This document shows positions 20,812 through 30,034 of a DNA stretch of 64,000 nucleotides, piece after piece. The stretch comes from Psychroflexus montanilacus (GTDB lineage: Bacteria > Bacteroidota > Bacteroidia > Flavobacteriales > Flavobacteriaceae), in assembly GCF_020164535.1 (NCBI RefSeq), contig NZ_JAIQZC010000001.1:1364001-1428000 (forward strand), read 5' to 3'. A program made the position numbers and the translations under genes. Each line of letters starts with the position of its first letter. The stretch's first letter is position 1. Below the pieces are notes generated by a model that ran no database searches, was not told the origin of the DNA, and was given only the letters and a program-made list of their open reading frames with translations.

Positions 20812-23800
20812 ATGAGCAACAAATTTCCTGAGTATAAAGGACTTGACCTTCCAAAAGTCGCAGAAGACATCATGACATTTTGGGATGAAAATGCCATTTT
20901 CGATAAAAGTATAGATGAGCGCGAAGGCGCAGAACCTTTCATCTTCTTCGAAGGTCCTCCATCTGCCAATGGTATGCCTGGTATCCACCATGTTATGGCC
21001 AGAAGCATCAAGGATATTTTTTGCCGTTACAAAACACAAAAAGGATTTCAAGTCAAACGTAAAGCAGGCTGGGACACTCATGGCTTGCCTGTGGAGCTCA
21101 AAGTAGAGAAAGAACTCGGCATTTCTAAAGAAGATATAGGCACCAAAATTTCTGTAGAGGATTACAACAATGCCTGTAAAGAAGCCGTCATGCGTTACAC
21201 CGATGTGTGGAACGACCTGACCAAAAAGATTGGCTACTGGGTCGATATGGAAAACCCATATGTTACTTATAAGTCCAAATACATGGAGACGGTTTGGTGG
21301 TTACTTTCTGAAATTTATAAGAAAGGCTTGATTTACAAAGGCTACACCATTCAGCCGTATTCTCCAAAAGCAGGAACTGGATTGAGTTCTCATGAACTCA
21401 ACCAACCCGGAACTTACCAGGATGTATCGGACACAACAGTCACTGCTCAGTTTAAAGCCATCAAAGAGACCTTACCGGAAAACCTTCAAAAGATAGAGGG
21501 AGATATTTTCTTTCTGGCCTGGACTACCACACCCTGGACCTTACCTAGTAACACTGCATTAACTGTTGGTAAAAAAATTGACTATGTAGTGGTTAAAACG
21601 TTCAATCAATATACTTTCGAGCCTATCAATGTAATATTTGCTAAGAACTTAGTTAAAAATCTTTTAGGTAAAAAATATTTTGAAAGTGAAGATTTGTATG
21701 AATTTCTTGTTGATTCAAATACGATCCCTAAAAAGACAAAGGATAATGAACATATATATGATATTCTTAAGTCGGTTACGAAAGATTCTGGTAATCTAGA
21801 TCAACTAACAGATACAATTGACTTAGTTAACTCACTTAAGAAACTGCCTTATACAATTGTTGCTGAAATTAAAGGAGAAAGTCTTATCGAAGCTCGATAC
21901 GAGCAGTTGATGCCTTTTGCACAACCTTACCACACTCCGGAAAATGCCTTTAGAGTCATTGCCGGAGATTTTGTGACTACAGAAGACGGAACTGGAATCG
22001 TGCACACCGCGCCAACTTTTGGTGCAGATGATGCTATGGTTTGTAAACAGGCTCAGCCTGAAGTTCCGGGACTTCTGGTGAAAGACGACAATGACAACTT
22101 GGTTCCTCTTGTGGATCTAAAAGGGAAATTCCGTTCTGAAGCTGGCCATCTTGCTGGCAAATACGTTAAAAACGAATATTACGAAGAAGGCGAAGCTCCA
22201 GAAAAATCGGTAGATGTGGAGATTGCCATTCAGCTGAAGGAAGAAAACAGAGCCTTTCTGGTTGAAAAATACGTCCACTCCTACCCCAATTGCTGGAGAA
22301 CGGATAAACCAATTTTATATTATCCTTTGGATTCCTGGTTTATCAAAGTGACTGACTTCAAAGACAGAATGCACGAGCTTAACAAAACCATCAACTGGAA
22401 ACCTGCTGCCACAGGAGAAGGTCGTTTTGGCAACTGGTTGGCTAATGCCAACGACTGGAACTTATCCAGATCGCGTTACTGGGGAATTCCATTGCCTATC
22501 TGGAGAACGGAAGATGGTAAAGAAGAAATCATCATTGGTTCTGTAAAAGAACTCAAAGAAGAAATCCAAAAAGCAGTAAACGCTGGGGTGATGGACAAAG
22601 ATCCATTTGAAGGCTTTGAGGTGGATAATTACAGCGAAGACAACTACGACAAAGTAGATTTACATAAAAACACAGTCGATCAGATTACTTTGGTTTCCGC
22701 TTCAGGTCAACCCATGAAGCGCGAAGCAGATTTGATCGATGTATGGTTCGATTCAGGCTCTATGCCTTATGCCCAATGGCATTATCCTTTTGAAAACAAA
22801 GAAAAAGTAGAAAATACCTGGAGGTCTGCCGACTTTATTGCAGAAGGTGTGGATCAAACCAGAGGCTGGTTTTACACCCTTCATGCTATCGGCACGATGA
22901 TTTTTGATGATGTGGCCTACAAAAATGTCGTCTCCAACGGATTAGTTTTGGATAAAAACGGACAGAAAATGTCCAAACGTTTAGGTAACGCCGCCGATCC
23001 GTTTGAAACTTTGAAAACCTACGGTCCCGATGCGACGCGCTGGTATATGATTTCCAATGCCAATCCCTGGGACAACTTAAAGTTTGATCTGGAAGGTATT
23101 GGAGAAGTGCAAAGAAAATTCTTCGGAACGCTTTACAATACGTATTCGTTCTTTTCCATGTATGCGAATCTGGATCAATTTCAGTATAAAGAAGAAGACA
23201 TTGAAAGGGAAAAGCTACCAGAGATAGATCGCTGGATACTTTCAGAACTGAATACGCTTATTCAAACCGTAGATGATTATTACGCCAACTACGAACCTAC
23301 AAAGGCAACGCGAGCCATTTCAGAATTTGTTCAGGAAAACATGAGTAACTGGTACGTTCGCCTCAGCAGAAGAAGGTTCTGGAAAGGCGAGTACAAAACC
23401 GATAAGATTTCGGCTTACCAAACCTTATTCACGTGTTTGAAAACAATCGCACAACTTTCTGCACCAGTGGCGCCATTTTTCTCTGACCAACTCTACAAAG
23501 ATTTAACATCAACATGTGCTAGGGAACATAAAGAGAGCGTACATTTGGCCGATTTTCCAAAGCAAAATCCTGAGTTAATTGATAAGGATTTGGAACACAA
23601 AATGCAGATGGCACAAAGTATATCCTCTTTAGCTTTATCCTTAAGAAAAAAGGAAATGATCAAAGTGAGACAGCCTTTAGAACGCATCATGATTCCTGTT
23701 TTGGATCCGAACATAAAAGAGCAAATCGCTGAAGTTTCAGACTTGATCAAGTCAGAAATTAATGTCAAGACCATTGAGTTTATAGACGACACTTCAGGAA

Positions 23801-24330
23801 TCCTGGTCAAGGACATCAAGCCCAACTTCAAGGTTTTAGGCCCTCGTTTTGGAAAAGATATGAAGCATGTGGCGCAGGCCATACAGAAGATGGATTCGAA
23901 AGCTATTGCGGAATTAGAAAAAAATAAAAGTATTGAATTGCAGATTAATGCAGAAGCAACAAGCATTAGCCTGGAAGAAGTAGAGATTAGTTCACAAGAT
24001 ATTGAGGGCTGGCTAGTTGCCAGTGGTAATGGACTCACTGTTGCTCTGGATGTGACGCTGAATGATGAATTGGTCAACGAAGGCATCGCCAGAGAATTGG
24101 TCAATAGAATTCAAAACTTGAGAAAAGACTCAGGACTGGAAGTAACCGATAGAATTAACATCCAACTCAAAGAAAGTGGCAAAGTTTCTGATGCAGTTCA
24201 TCAGAATCTAGACTATATAAAAACTGAAACACTAACCGATAATATTAATTTAACTCCAAACGTAAAAGACGGATTACAGATAGAATTTGATGATGTAAGT
24301 ACCGTTTTAGCAATTGAAAAACAAAAGTAA
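20812..24330 (+). CDS. ileS: Isoleucine-tRNA ligase
   Basis: A 1172-residue class Ia aminoacyl-tRNA synthetase charging tRNA-Ile. The HIGH-equivalent is GIHHV (about 57-61), and KMSKR is at 719-723. The CP1 editing domain includes AWTTTPWTLPSNTAL and EDGTGIVHTAPTFGADD; the anticodon-binding domain starts near PEIDRWILSELN. It is longer than the roughly 1040-residue type, partly because of a lysine-rich, AT-rich insert in CP1 at about residues 259-360. The DksA/TraR-type gene begins one base after its stop. Confidence 0.98.
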   Translation: MSNKFPEYKGLDLPKVAEDIMTFWDENAIFDKSIDEREGAEPFIFFEGPPSANGMPGIHHVMARSIKDIFCRYKTQKGFQVKRKAGWDTHGLPVELKVEKELGISKEDIGTKISVEDYNNACKEAVMRYTDVWNDLTKKIGYWVDMENPYVTYKSKYMETVWWLLSEIYKKGLIYKGYTIQPYSPKAGTGLSSHELNQPGTYQDVSDTTVTAQFKAIKETLPENLQKIEGDIFFLAWTTTPWTLPSNTALTVGKKIDYVVVKTFNQYTFEPINVIFAKNLVKNLLGKKYFESEDLYEFLVDSNTIPKKTKDNEHIYDILKSVTKDSGNLDQLTDTIDLVNSLKKLPYTIVAEIKGESLIEARYEQLMPFAQPYHTPENAFRVIAGDFVTTEDGTGIVHTAPTFGADDAMVCKQAQPEVPGLLVKDDNDNLVPLVDLKGKFRSEAGHLAGKYVKNEYYEEGEAPEKSVDVEIAIQLKEENRAFLVEKYVHSYPNCWRTDKPILYYPLDSWFIKVTDFKDRMHELNKTINWKPAATGEGRFGNWLANANDWNLSRSRYWGIPLPIWRTEDGKEEIIIGSVKELKEEIQKAVNAGVMDKDPFEGFEVDNYSEDNYDKVDLHKNTVDQITLVSASGQPMKREADLIDVWFDSGSMPYAQWHYPFENKEKVENTWRSADFIAEGVDQTRGWFYTLHAIGTMIFDDVAYKNVVSNGLVLDKNGQKMSKRLGNAADPFETLKTYGPDATRWYMISNANPWDNLKFDLEGIGEVQRKFFGTLYNTYSFFSMYANLDQFQYKEEDIEREKLPEIDRWILSELNTLIQTVDDYYANYEPTKATRAISEFVQENMSNWYVRLSRRRFWKGEYKTDKISAYQTLFTCLKTIAQLSAPVAPFFSDQLYKDLTSTCAREHKESVHLADFPKQNPELIDKDLEHKMQMAQSISSLALSLRKKEMIKVRQPLERIMIPVLDPNIKEQIAEVSDLIKSEINVKTIEFIDDTSGILVKDIKPNFKVLGPRFGKDMKHVAQAIQKMDSKAIAELEKNKSIELQINAEATSISLEEVEISSQDIEGWLVASGNGLTVALDVTLNDELVNEGIARELVNRIQNLRKDSGLEVTDRINIQLKESGKVSDAVHQNLDYIKTETLTDNINLTPNVKDGLQIEFDDVSTVLAIEKQK

Positions 24331-24331
24331 A

Positions 24332-24718
24332 ATGGCAGAACAAACTACAAATAAAGAGCGCTATTCTGATCAAGATCTTGCAGAATTTAAAAAGCTGATT
24401 TTAGAAAAAATCGAAAAAGCAAAGAAGCAATTAGAGCTTTATGAAGACGCTTACAGGAATGGCAGCAGCAACGATACAGAAGACACTGCACCCACCTTCA
24501 AGTCTTTCGACGATGGAAGTAACACCTTGAGTAAAGAAGCTAACTCACAACTAGCCATTAGACAGGGGAAATTTATCCGTGATCTTCAAAATGCTTTAAT
24601 CCGTATTGAAAATAAAACTTATGGTATTTGTCGTGAAACAGGAAAATTGATTCGTAAAGAGCGATTGATTTTAGTACCTCATGCAACTCTTAGCATAGAA
24701 GCAAAAAATAAACAGTAA
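24332..24718 (+). CDS. TraR/DksA-type zinc-finger-family transcription factor
   Basis: A 128-residue protein that follows ileS by one base (TAA A ATG); an in-frame ATG 18 bp earlier lies inside ileS and is less likely. An N-terminal coiled coil (FKKLILEKIEKAKKQLELYEDA) is followed by the DksA-like part RIENKTYGICRETGKLIRKERL. Only one Cys (GIC) of the usual four zinc ligands remains, as is common in flavobacterial members. Such proteins bind RNA polymerase through its secondary channel. The ileS linkage is typical of the group. A terminator follows. Confidence 0.9.
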   Translation: MAEQTTNKERYSDQDLAEFKKLILEKIEKAKKQLELYEDAYRNGSSNDTEDTAPTFKSFDDGSNTLSKEANSQLAIRQGKFIRDLQNALIRIENKTYGICRETGKLIRKERLILVPHATLSIEAKNKQ

Positions 24719-24724
24719 AGATTC

Positions 24725-24751
24725 AAAAAACTCCCTGATAGGGAGTTTTTT
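24725..24751 (+). terminator. Intrinsic terminator after the ileS-dksA-like unit
   Basis: The stem AAAAAACTCCC / GGGAGTTTTTT has the loop TGATA and starts 7 bp after the stop codon; the T tract continues into TATTTTC. Confidence 0.9.
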
Positions 24752-24895
24752 ATTTTCAATTAGTCTTAACGAGATAGTAAATAGGAGGGTTTATAAGTTT
24801 TATTAAATATCTGTGTTCAATTTCAAGATGAGATAAAATATTGTGAGATTAAGTTACTTTATTCATGTATCTTATAGTTTGTCTAAATCAAAACA

Positions 24896-25429
24896 ATGAA
24901 TTCCAATCACAAAAACAGAATGAAATTTTTCAACCACGGAATTACTAGCTTTTCAATTCCTTCTCATAAATACAACAAAGCAAAATTGATATTTTCAGCA
25001 GCTCTGCTTTTTTCGATTATGATTGCTTGTAATTCTAATGAAAAAAATAGAACGATTACTAAAGACATCAACAGAGAAGCAAATGAAGTCATCAGTAAAT
25101 CAAAAGACTATGGTTCTGAACGCTGGGATGATTTGAATGGTAACATTCATGAATTCGAAAGACACCTTGAAGTGACCACCAAAGAAGCAGAATTAATGTA
25201 CAAGAATCTTAGCGGCGAACTTCAAAATCAATACGAAGCTCAAAAAAAGAAATTAGCTGAGAAAAAATCGGAACTTGACAAAACGCTTAAAGGATATCAA
25301 GAAGCTTCAGGAGAAAAGAGACAGGAGTTAAGGTCTGAAGTCTTGAAACTAAAAGTTGAGTTGTATAAAAATATCTCAACCTTCGAAGAAGAAATGTGGG
25401 AAAGCAAAAAACAAGCTCTAAGCAACTAA
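24896..25429 (+). CDS. Hypothetical coiled-coil lipoprotein
   Basis: A 177-residue protein with an unusually long N-region before a hydrophobic segment (LIFSAALLFSIMIAC) that ends in a lipobox Cys (about residue 45). An in-frame ATG at 24920 would shorten the N-region by 8 residues. The mature part is highly charged and helical, with heptad-like stretches (about residues 85-165, e.g. QYEAQKKKLAEKKSELDKTL), so it should form a coiled coil. I recognise no family. It has its own upstream region after the terminator and is followed by 447 bp without a gene. Confidence 0.7.
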   Translation: MNSNHKNRMKFFNHGITSFSIPSHKYNKAKLIFSAALLFSIMIACNSNEKNRTITKDINREANEVISKSKDYGSERWDDLNGNIHEFERHLEVTTKEAELMYKNLSGELQNQYEAQKKKLAEKKSELDKTLKGYQEASGEKRQELRSEVLKLKVELYKNISTFEEEMWESKKQALSN

Positions 25430-25876
25430 ATCGTCTGAGTTCATTGATGATTGAATAAATAAAAACAAAGGAAGTCCTTAAAGAAAATAAAAGACCTAAG
25501 GCAACTATTGATGAACTAGCCGCTGAAGCATTCAATTTGAAATTGATGTTATGCTTAGATGCATTTAAGTCCAAAATAAAATCTGTTCATAATAGCTTTC
25601 GCTTGGAAGTAAAGAATGATTTAGTTTCCATATTAATATCTGAATAATTTATTTAGCAGATGTCATTGATATAGTATCAAAACAACACTTAATAATAAGC
25701 TGGCTACTGGAAAAATTAGATTAAAATCAACTTTCCTTTAGTTCATTTTACATCAAAAAGTCAAAGCTTTAAAAATTAATTTGTCTACTTCTTATCTGTT
25801 ATACACAATGCTTTATAAGTGGAATTTACAAACTGTTTAAATCTATACAGAATAGTATTAGATTAAGTTTGTGCTC
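25430..25876. other. Gene-free region, possibly gene remnant
   Basis: There is no intact gene in 447 bp. From about 25460 to 25647 two overlapping plus-strand frames have coding-like composition (EVLKENKRPK in one, DELAAEAFNL in another). They lack a start and are broken by TAG and TAA, which could be a decayed gene or chance. The last 200 bp are very AT-rich and may contain the methyltransferase promoter. Confidence 0.4.
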
Positions 25877-26809
25877 ATGAGAAAAATTGAAAACTGTCCC
25901 GTTTGCAGTTCAGAAAAAGTACAACATTTTATATCTACTTCTGCGCAAATGCATTCCGATAAGCAGGTTTTTAAGTTTGACCAATGCACAGATTGCGAAT
26001 TTGTCTTTTTAAACCCAAAAGTCTCGCCGGAGCAGCTTAAGAATTACTATACAAAATATTATTTGCCTTATCGGGGTGCAGAAGCATGGGGTAAATATGG
26101 AAAATTAGTAAATAACAGTCTCAGGAAGCTTGATTTAAGAAAATTGAAATTTGTAAATAGTGTCCAAAAACTCAACTCTTCATCTTTACTGCTGGATGTG
26201 GGCTGTGGTCAACCCAGTTTTTTGAAACTAAGTAAAGAGAAATACAACTGTCAAACTTTAGGAATTGATTTCTCCAATGAAGGCTGGAGCAACCAAAACC
26301 ATAAATACCAAAATATAGAATTACAGATCGGTGAAGTTCGGGATTTATCTGAAAAATTAAGACCGGATATCATCACTATGTGGCACTATTTGGAACACGA
26401 TTATTTTCCTTTGGAAAACCTGAGTTATCTAAAGTCCATCTCAAAATCTTCTACAAAGCTGATCATTGAAGTTCCCAATTTTGACTCGTCAAGTAGAAAA
26501 AAATTCAGAAAGCACTGGGCCGGCTGGCACACTCCCAGACATACGTCCTTGTTTTCGCCAAATAATCTAGAGATAATGCTCAACAAAAGTGGATGGAAAG
26601 TGGAACAAAGTTTCAGCTATGGAACTATGGATCCTTACCTCATAGAGTGGATGAGTAAAATGGAAGAAAAAGGGATCGAATGGGATAAAAACATGGAGAA
26701 TGAGATTATACCTTTCATCATAGGAATGCTTGCTTTTCTTCCAAAACGACTTTTGGAAAAGAAATTATCACTTGGGATTATGACAATAGTAGCAAGTCCA
26801 GACGCATAA
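25877..26809 (+). CDS. Class I SAM-dependent methyltransferase with N-terminal zinc ribbon
   Basis: A protein of 310 residues from ATG 25877; a GTG two codons upstream is also possible. The N-terminus has paired cysteines (CPVC, then CTDC) like the zinc-binding region of NDP-sugar C-methyltransferase relatives. The SAM site is LLDVGCGQPSF, followed by LGIDFSNEG. IITMWHYLEH and the later SWHTPRH-like segment GWHTPRHTSLFSP fit the methyltransferase 12/23 group often linked to glycan or surface polysaccharide modification. It stands alone, convergent with the CYTH gene. Substrate unknown. Confidence 0.85.
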   Translation: MRKIENCPVCSSEKVQHFISTSAQMHSDKQVFKFDQCTDCEFVFLNPKVSPEQLKNYYTKYYLPYRGAEAWGKYGKLVNNSLRKLDLRKLKFVNSVQKLNSSSLLLDVGCGQPSFLKLSKEKYNCQTLGIDFSNEGWSNQNHKYQNIELQIGEVRDLSEKLRPDIITMWHYLEHDYFPLENLSYLKSISKSSTKLIIEVPNFDSSSRKKFRKHWAGWHTPRHTSLFSPNNLEIMLNKSGWKVEQSFSYGTMDPYLIEWMSKMEEKGIEWDKNMENEIIPFIIGMLAFLPKRLLEKKLSLGIMTIVASPDA

Positions 26810-26823
26810 TTTCATGAATGCAT

Positions 26824-27291
26824 TTACCATTTTGAATAAGGCTGCTTGGATAGCATGGAGTTGTAGTATTTTACATCTCCTGTCACCTCCTCCCCAAGCC
26901 AGTCTGGCTTTTCAAACTCTTCATCTTCTGAAGTTAATTCCACTTCGGCTATAGTTAAGCCTTGATTTTCCTCATGAAACTCATCGACTTCAAAAATGTG
27001 TCTTCCTAGGTTGATGTAAAATCGGGTTTTTTCAATTTGACCAGGCTCGCAAAGCTGAAGTAAGGCTTTAGCCTCATCTAGGGCAATTTCTTTTTCCCAT
27101 TCAAATCTGGACAGTCCAGAACTTGAGCTTTTACCTTTCACGGTAAGAAATCCTTTTTCATCCGTAATTCGAACTCTTACCGTTCGTTCTTTGTGAGAAT
27201 TCAAAAAGCCTTGAGCTATTCTCGTACGTTTAAAAGCCTGTTGTTGATAAGCTCTGGAAGTGACTAGAAATTTACGTTCGATTTCCTGCAT
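26824..27291 (-). CDS. CYTH domain protein (triphosphate tunnel metalloenzyme)
   Basis: A 155-residue CYTH protein. The hallmark EIERKFLV lies at residues 3-10, and alternating charged strands line the tunnel (TVRVRITDEKGFLTVKGKSS, RFEWEKEIAL, EVDEFHEE, AEVELTSEDEEF). Related enzymes hydrolyse inorganic triphosphate or act on thiamine triphosphate; no adenylate cyclase role should be assumed. Its ATG directly follows the TAA of the HIT gene, so the two are co-transcribed. Confidence 0.93.
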   Translation of the reverse strand: MQEIERKFLVTSRAYQQQAFKRTRIAQGFLNSHKERTVRVRITDEKGFLTVKGKSSSSGLSRFEWEKEIALDEAKALLQLCEPGQIEKTRFYINLGRHIFEVDEFHEENQGLTIAEVELTSEDEEFEKPDWLGEEVTGDVKYYNSMLSKQPYSKW

Positions 27292-27684
27292 TTACAAGTT
27301 CACCTTTTCGCTTATGGACTTAGCCAGAGCTTTAAATTCTTCTTCGGTAAACGCTTCTTTCTTTTCAAAACGCATATCGTCCATGGTTTGCAGGGGAATC
27401 AAATGAACGTGTACATGCGGAACTTCCAGGCCTACCACAGCCATACCAATGCGTTTACACTCCACGGTAGCTTCGAGCCCGTGAGCAACTTTTTTTGAAA
27501 ACGCCATTAGATCCAAATAGGTCTTGTCATCAAGTTCAAAAATCTTGTTGACTTCCTTCTTCGGAATACACAGCGTGTGACCTTTAGCATTGGGATTGAT
27601 ATCTAAAAAGGCTAGAAATTCATCGGTTTCTGCAACTTTATAGGAAGGGATTTCCCCTGAAATGATTTTAGTGAATATCGACAT
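27292..27684 (-). CDS. HIT family nucleotide hydrolase/transferase
   Basis: A 130-residue histidine-triad protein. It shows SIFTKIISGEIPSYKV, AFLDINPNAKGHTLCIPKKE, and the triad HVHVHLIP. HIT proteins of this kind hydrolyse AMP-linked compounds such as adenosine phosphoramidates or dinucleoside polyphosphates. It lies between the two-domain acyltransferase (11-bp gap) and CYTH genes. Confidence 0.94.
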   Translation of the reverse strand: MSIFTKIISGEIPSYKVAETDEFLAFLDINPNAKGHTLCIPKKEVNKIFELDDKTYLDLMAFSKKVAHGLEATVECKRIGMAVVGLEVPHVHVHLIPLQTMDDMRFEKKEAFTEEEFKALAKSISEKVNL

Positions 27685-27695
27685 ATGTATATAAT

Positions 27696-29498
27696 TTAAA
27701 TTTTGTTTTGCTTTTCTAATTCAGCTTGAAACTCTTCCATCACAGGTTTTACTGTGCTTTCTGGAATATCTTCTATGCGGATATACATCAAGCCATCAAC
27801 AGAATTATTAAAGAGTGGATCGACATTAAATGCTACTACTTTTGCGTTTTGCTTGATGTACTTCTTGATCAACACAGGAAGCCTCAAATTACCAGGTTCA
27901 ATTTCATCAATAATTTTATCAAACTTAGTCAGATCGGCTTTAGTAGAGTCAAAAACGAAATCTTTGTCAATGTCCTTCAGCTTAACTTTAAATTCTTTTT
28001 TAGGCCTCACAAACTGAGCCATATAGGGATCGTAATAGTTGGATTTCATAAACTCGATCATCATCGATTTTGAAAAATTCGAAAATTTATTACTAATACT
28101 TACTCCTCCTATGAGGTATTTATGTTCCGGATACCTAAGGGTGCAATGCACAATTCCCTTCCAAAGTAAAAACAGAGGCATTGGTTTTTGCTGATATTCT
28201 GCAGTAATGAACGCCCTGCCCATTTCTATAGATTCACTCAAAGTTTTATGAAGTTCTGGTTCAAATCGAAATAACTCGTTGAGGTAAAATCCATCAATTC
28301 CATGCGTTTGATATATTTGGCTCCCTAGACCCATCCTGTAAGCACCAGCAATTTTATTGGCTTGGTTATCCCATAGAAACATATGTTGATAGTAGTCATC
28401 ATATTTATCGAGATCCAAAGATTTATTGGTCCCTTCTCCAACGGAACGGAAAGTAATTTCTCTAAGCCTGCCTAACTCCAGGACGATATTAGGAATATGC
28501 TTTCGCTCTGCGATGAAGACTTCGTAATTGTTACTTACCAGCAACCGTCTGGAATGATCCCGACAATCTTCGACTTCCCTTTCCAAAGCTTCAGAGGCCA
28601 TTTCGTCTGCAATAGACTTTGGCTGTCTTTTGATGGGAAACTTGATCTGCTTCGGAAAACTTTGTAGCAAATTCTTTTTTTCATAGGAATTAGCTAAAAA
28701 GTAAGTTTTCTGTCTAAGGAAATTGGAATACTCCGTAAGGTCTTCATAAGCATCTTGATCTTTTAGAGAAATTGAATTCCCAATTCTTACGCCTATAGGT
28801 CGATTGCTTCTCTTAAGCATTTCTCCAGGGAGTCTTGCGGTCCTCAGGTTTTCATTCAACTTGGCTAAACGGTAAAAAGAGGCAGAATTTTTGGCGTGAA
28901 AATATACTGGAATTACAGGAACTTGAACTTTTTTGATCAAGCGTATCGCTTCAGCTGACCAGAGTTTATCCACAACAGTTCTTCCCTCTAAATGTGTGGA
29001 TACTTCGCCTGCAGGGAAAACCCCAAAAGGACTTCCCGACTGTATATGTGATAAAGCCTGTTTAATTCCTCCTACGCTGGACTTGGCATCTTTTCTAGTT
29101 TCAAAAGGATTGACAGGCATCACATAAGGCTTTAAGGGCACAAGGCGATGCAGCAGGAAATTGGCCACCACTTTGTAGTCTGGACGTTGTTCCAAAAGCA
29201 GTTTAAGCAAAATAAGGCCATCTATGGCTCCTAAGGGATGGTTGGATATGGTGACAAACGGCCCCGTTTTAGGGATGCGTTTCAGGTCTTTTTCTGGGAT
29301 TTCAAAATGAACGTCCAGATGAAGTAAAACTGCATTAATAAATTTTACTCCTTCCAAATGCGCATACTGATCGTAGATTTCGTTCAATTCAGAAATACGT
29401 GTCGTTTGCATGATAAAGCTTCCCATGACATTACCAAGGATTCCGAACTTGGATAGGTTAAGCCCCGTGGCAATTTCAGTAGCAGTGATAAATCCCAT
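27696..29498 (-). CDS. Two-domain acyltransferase, OlsF-like aminolipid synthase
   Basis: A 600-residue protein without a signal peptide. Residues about 60-280 form a PlsC-type acyltransferase (SNHPLGAIDG as the His-Asp motif, FPAGEVSTH as the glycine/Glu motif). Residues about 310-520 resemble the OlsB-type N-acyltransferase/hemolysin domain (RLREITFRSVGEG, DKYDDYYQHMFLWD, GAYRMGLG). This order matches the bifunctional OlsF enzymes that make ornithine lipids, and in Bacteroidota related enzymes make glycine or ornithine lipids. It probably acts at the inner membrane's cytoplasmic face. Amino acid specificity cannot be read from sequence. Confidence 0.8.
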   Translation of the reverse strand: MGFITATEIATGLNLSKFGILGNVMGSFIMQTTRISELNEIYDQYAHLEGVKFINAVLLHLDVHFEIPEKDLKRIPKTGPFVTISNHPLGAIDGLILLKLLLEQRPDYKVVANFLLHRLVPLKPYVMPVNPFETRKDAKSSVGGIKQALSHIQSGSPFGVFPAGEVSTHLEGRTVVDKLWSAEAIRLIKKVQVPVIPVYFHAKNSASFYRLAKLNENLRTARLPGEMLKRSNRPIGVRIGNSISLKDQDAYEDLTEYSNFLRQKTYFLANSYEKKNLLQSFPKQIKFPIKRQPKSIADEMASEALEREVEDCRDHSRRLLVSNNYEVFIAERKHIPNIVLELGRLREITFRSVGEGTNKSLDLDKYDDYYQHMFLWDNQANKIAGAYRMGLGSQIYQTHGIDGFYLNELFRFEPELHKTLSESIEMGRAFITAEYQQKPMPLFLLWKGIVHCTLRYPEHKYLIGGVSISNKFSNFSKSMMIEFMKSNYYDPYMAQFVRPKKEFKVKLKDIDKDFVFDSTKADLTKFDKIIDEIEPGNLRLPVLIKKYIKQNAKVVAFNVDPLFNNSVDGLMYIRIEDIPESTVKPVMEEFQAELEKQNKI

Positions 29499-29585
29499 TT
29501 CCTTTATTTAGTGAGTAAATATACTAAAGTTTAGGATTTTGTTTGAATTTGTCTATTTAATGGAGCGTTAAGTAATAGAGAAATT

Positions 29586-30014
29586 TTAAGACCTATTCTG
29601 CTCTTTAAGCAAATCGCGAATCTCAGCAAGCAACTGGATATTTTTAGGGGTGACTTCAGTTGGGTTGGTTTCATCTTCAGATTTAGTTCGCAATCTGTTA
29701 ATAGCCTTAATTACCATAAATATGGTGATTGCAATAATGGTAAAGTCAATGGTATGTTGGATGAACAGTCCGTACTTCAAAACAATACTCGGCTTGGTTA
29801 TGCCATCAATGACATAAGAGTCACGCAACACTACAGAAAGGTCTTGAAAATTAATAGTTCCCGTAAAAAAACTGAACAGTGGCATCATAAGGTCGCCAAC
29901 CAATGAATTGACAATTTTACTGAAAGCAGTACCGATGATAATACCGATAGCCATATCAAACATATTGCCTTTGACGGCGAACTCTTTAAATTCTTTAATG
30001 ATTTTCATTATCAA
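29586..30014 (-). CDS. mscL: Large-conductance mechanosensitive channel
   Basis: A 142-residue homolog of MscL, which opens under membrane tension to release solutes in osmotic downshock. The N-terminal helix and TM1 read EFKEFAVKGNMFDMAIGIII then GTAFSKIVNSLVGDLMMP; TM2 is FTIIAITIFMVIKAINRL, followed by a charged C-terminal helix. Translation may start at Met3 (30008) rather than Met1. It lies 20 bp after the lacI-type gene and may be co-transcribed with it. Confidence 0.95.
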   Translation of the reverse strand: MIMKIIKEFKEFAVKGNMFDMAIGIIIGTAFSKIVNSLVGDLMMPLFSFFTGTINFQDLSVVLRDSYVIDGITKPSIVLKYGLFIQHTIDFTIIAITIFMVIKAINRLRTKSEDETNPTEVTPKNIQLLAEIRDLLKEQNRS

Positions 30015-30034
30015 GCAATTCTATTGAAAACAAA

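Noticed and set aside
23493-24104. A 203-codon minus-strand open frame inside ileS
   Set aside because: It is fully antisense to a conserved part of ileS; Ser/Leu-rich composition is expected from the reverse of Lys/Glu/Asp-rich coding sequence.
25460-25647. Possible frameshifted small gene after the coiled-coil lipoprotein
   Set aside because: Two frames look coding-like in parts, but neither has a start codon, both are broken by stops, and no family could be recognised; it is noted only as a possible remnant.
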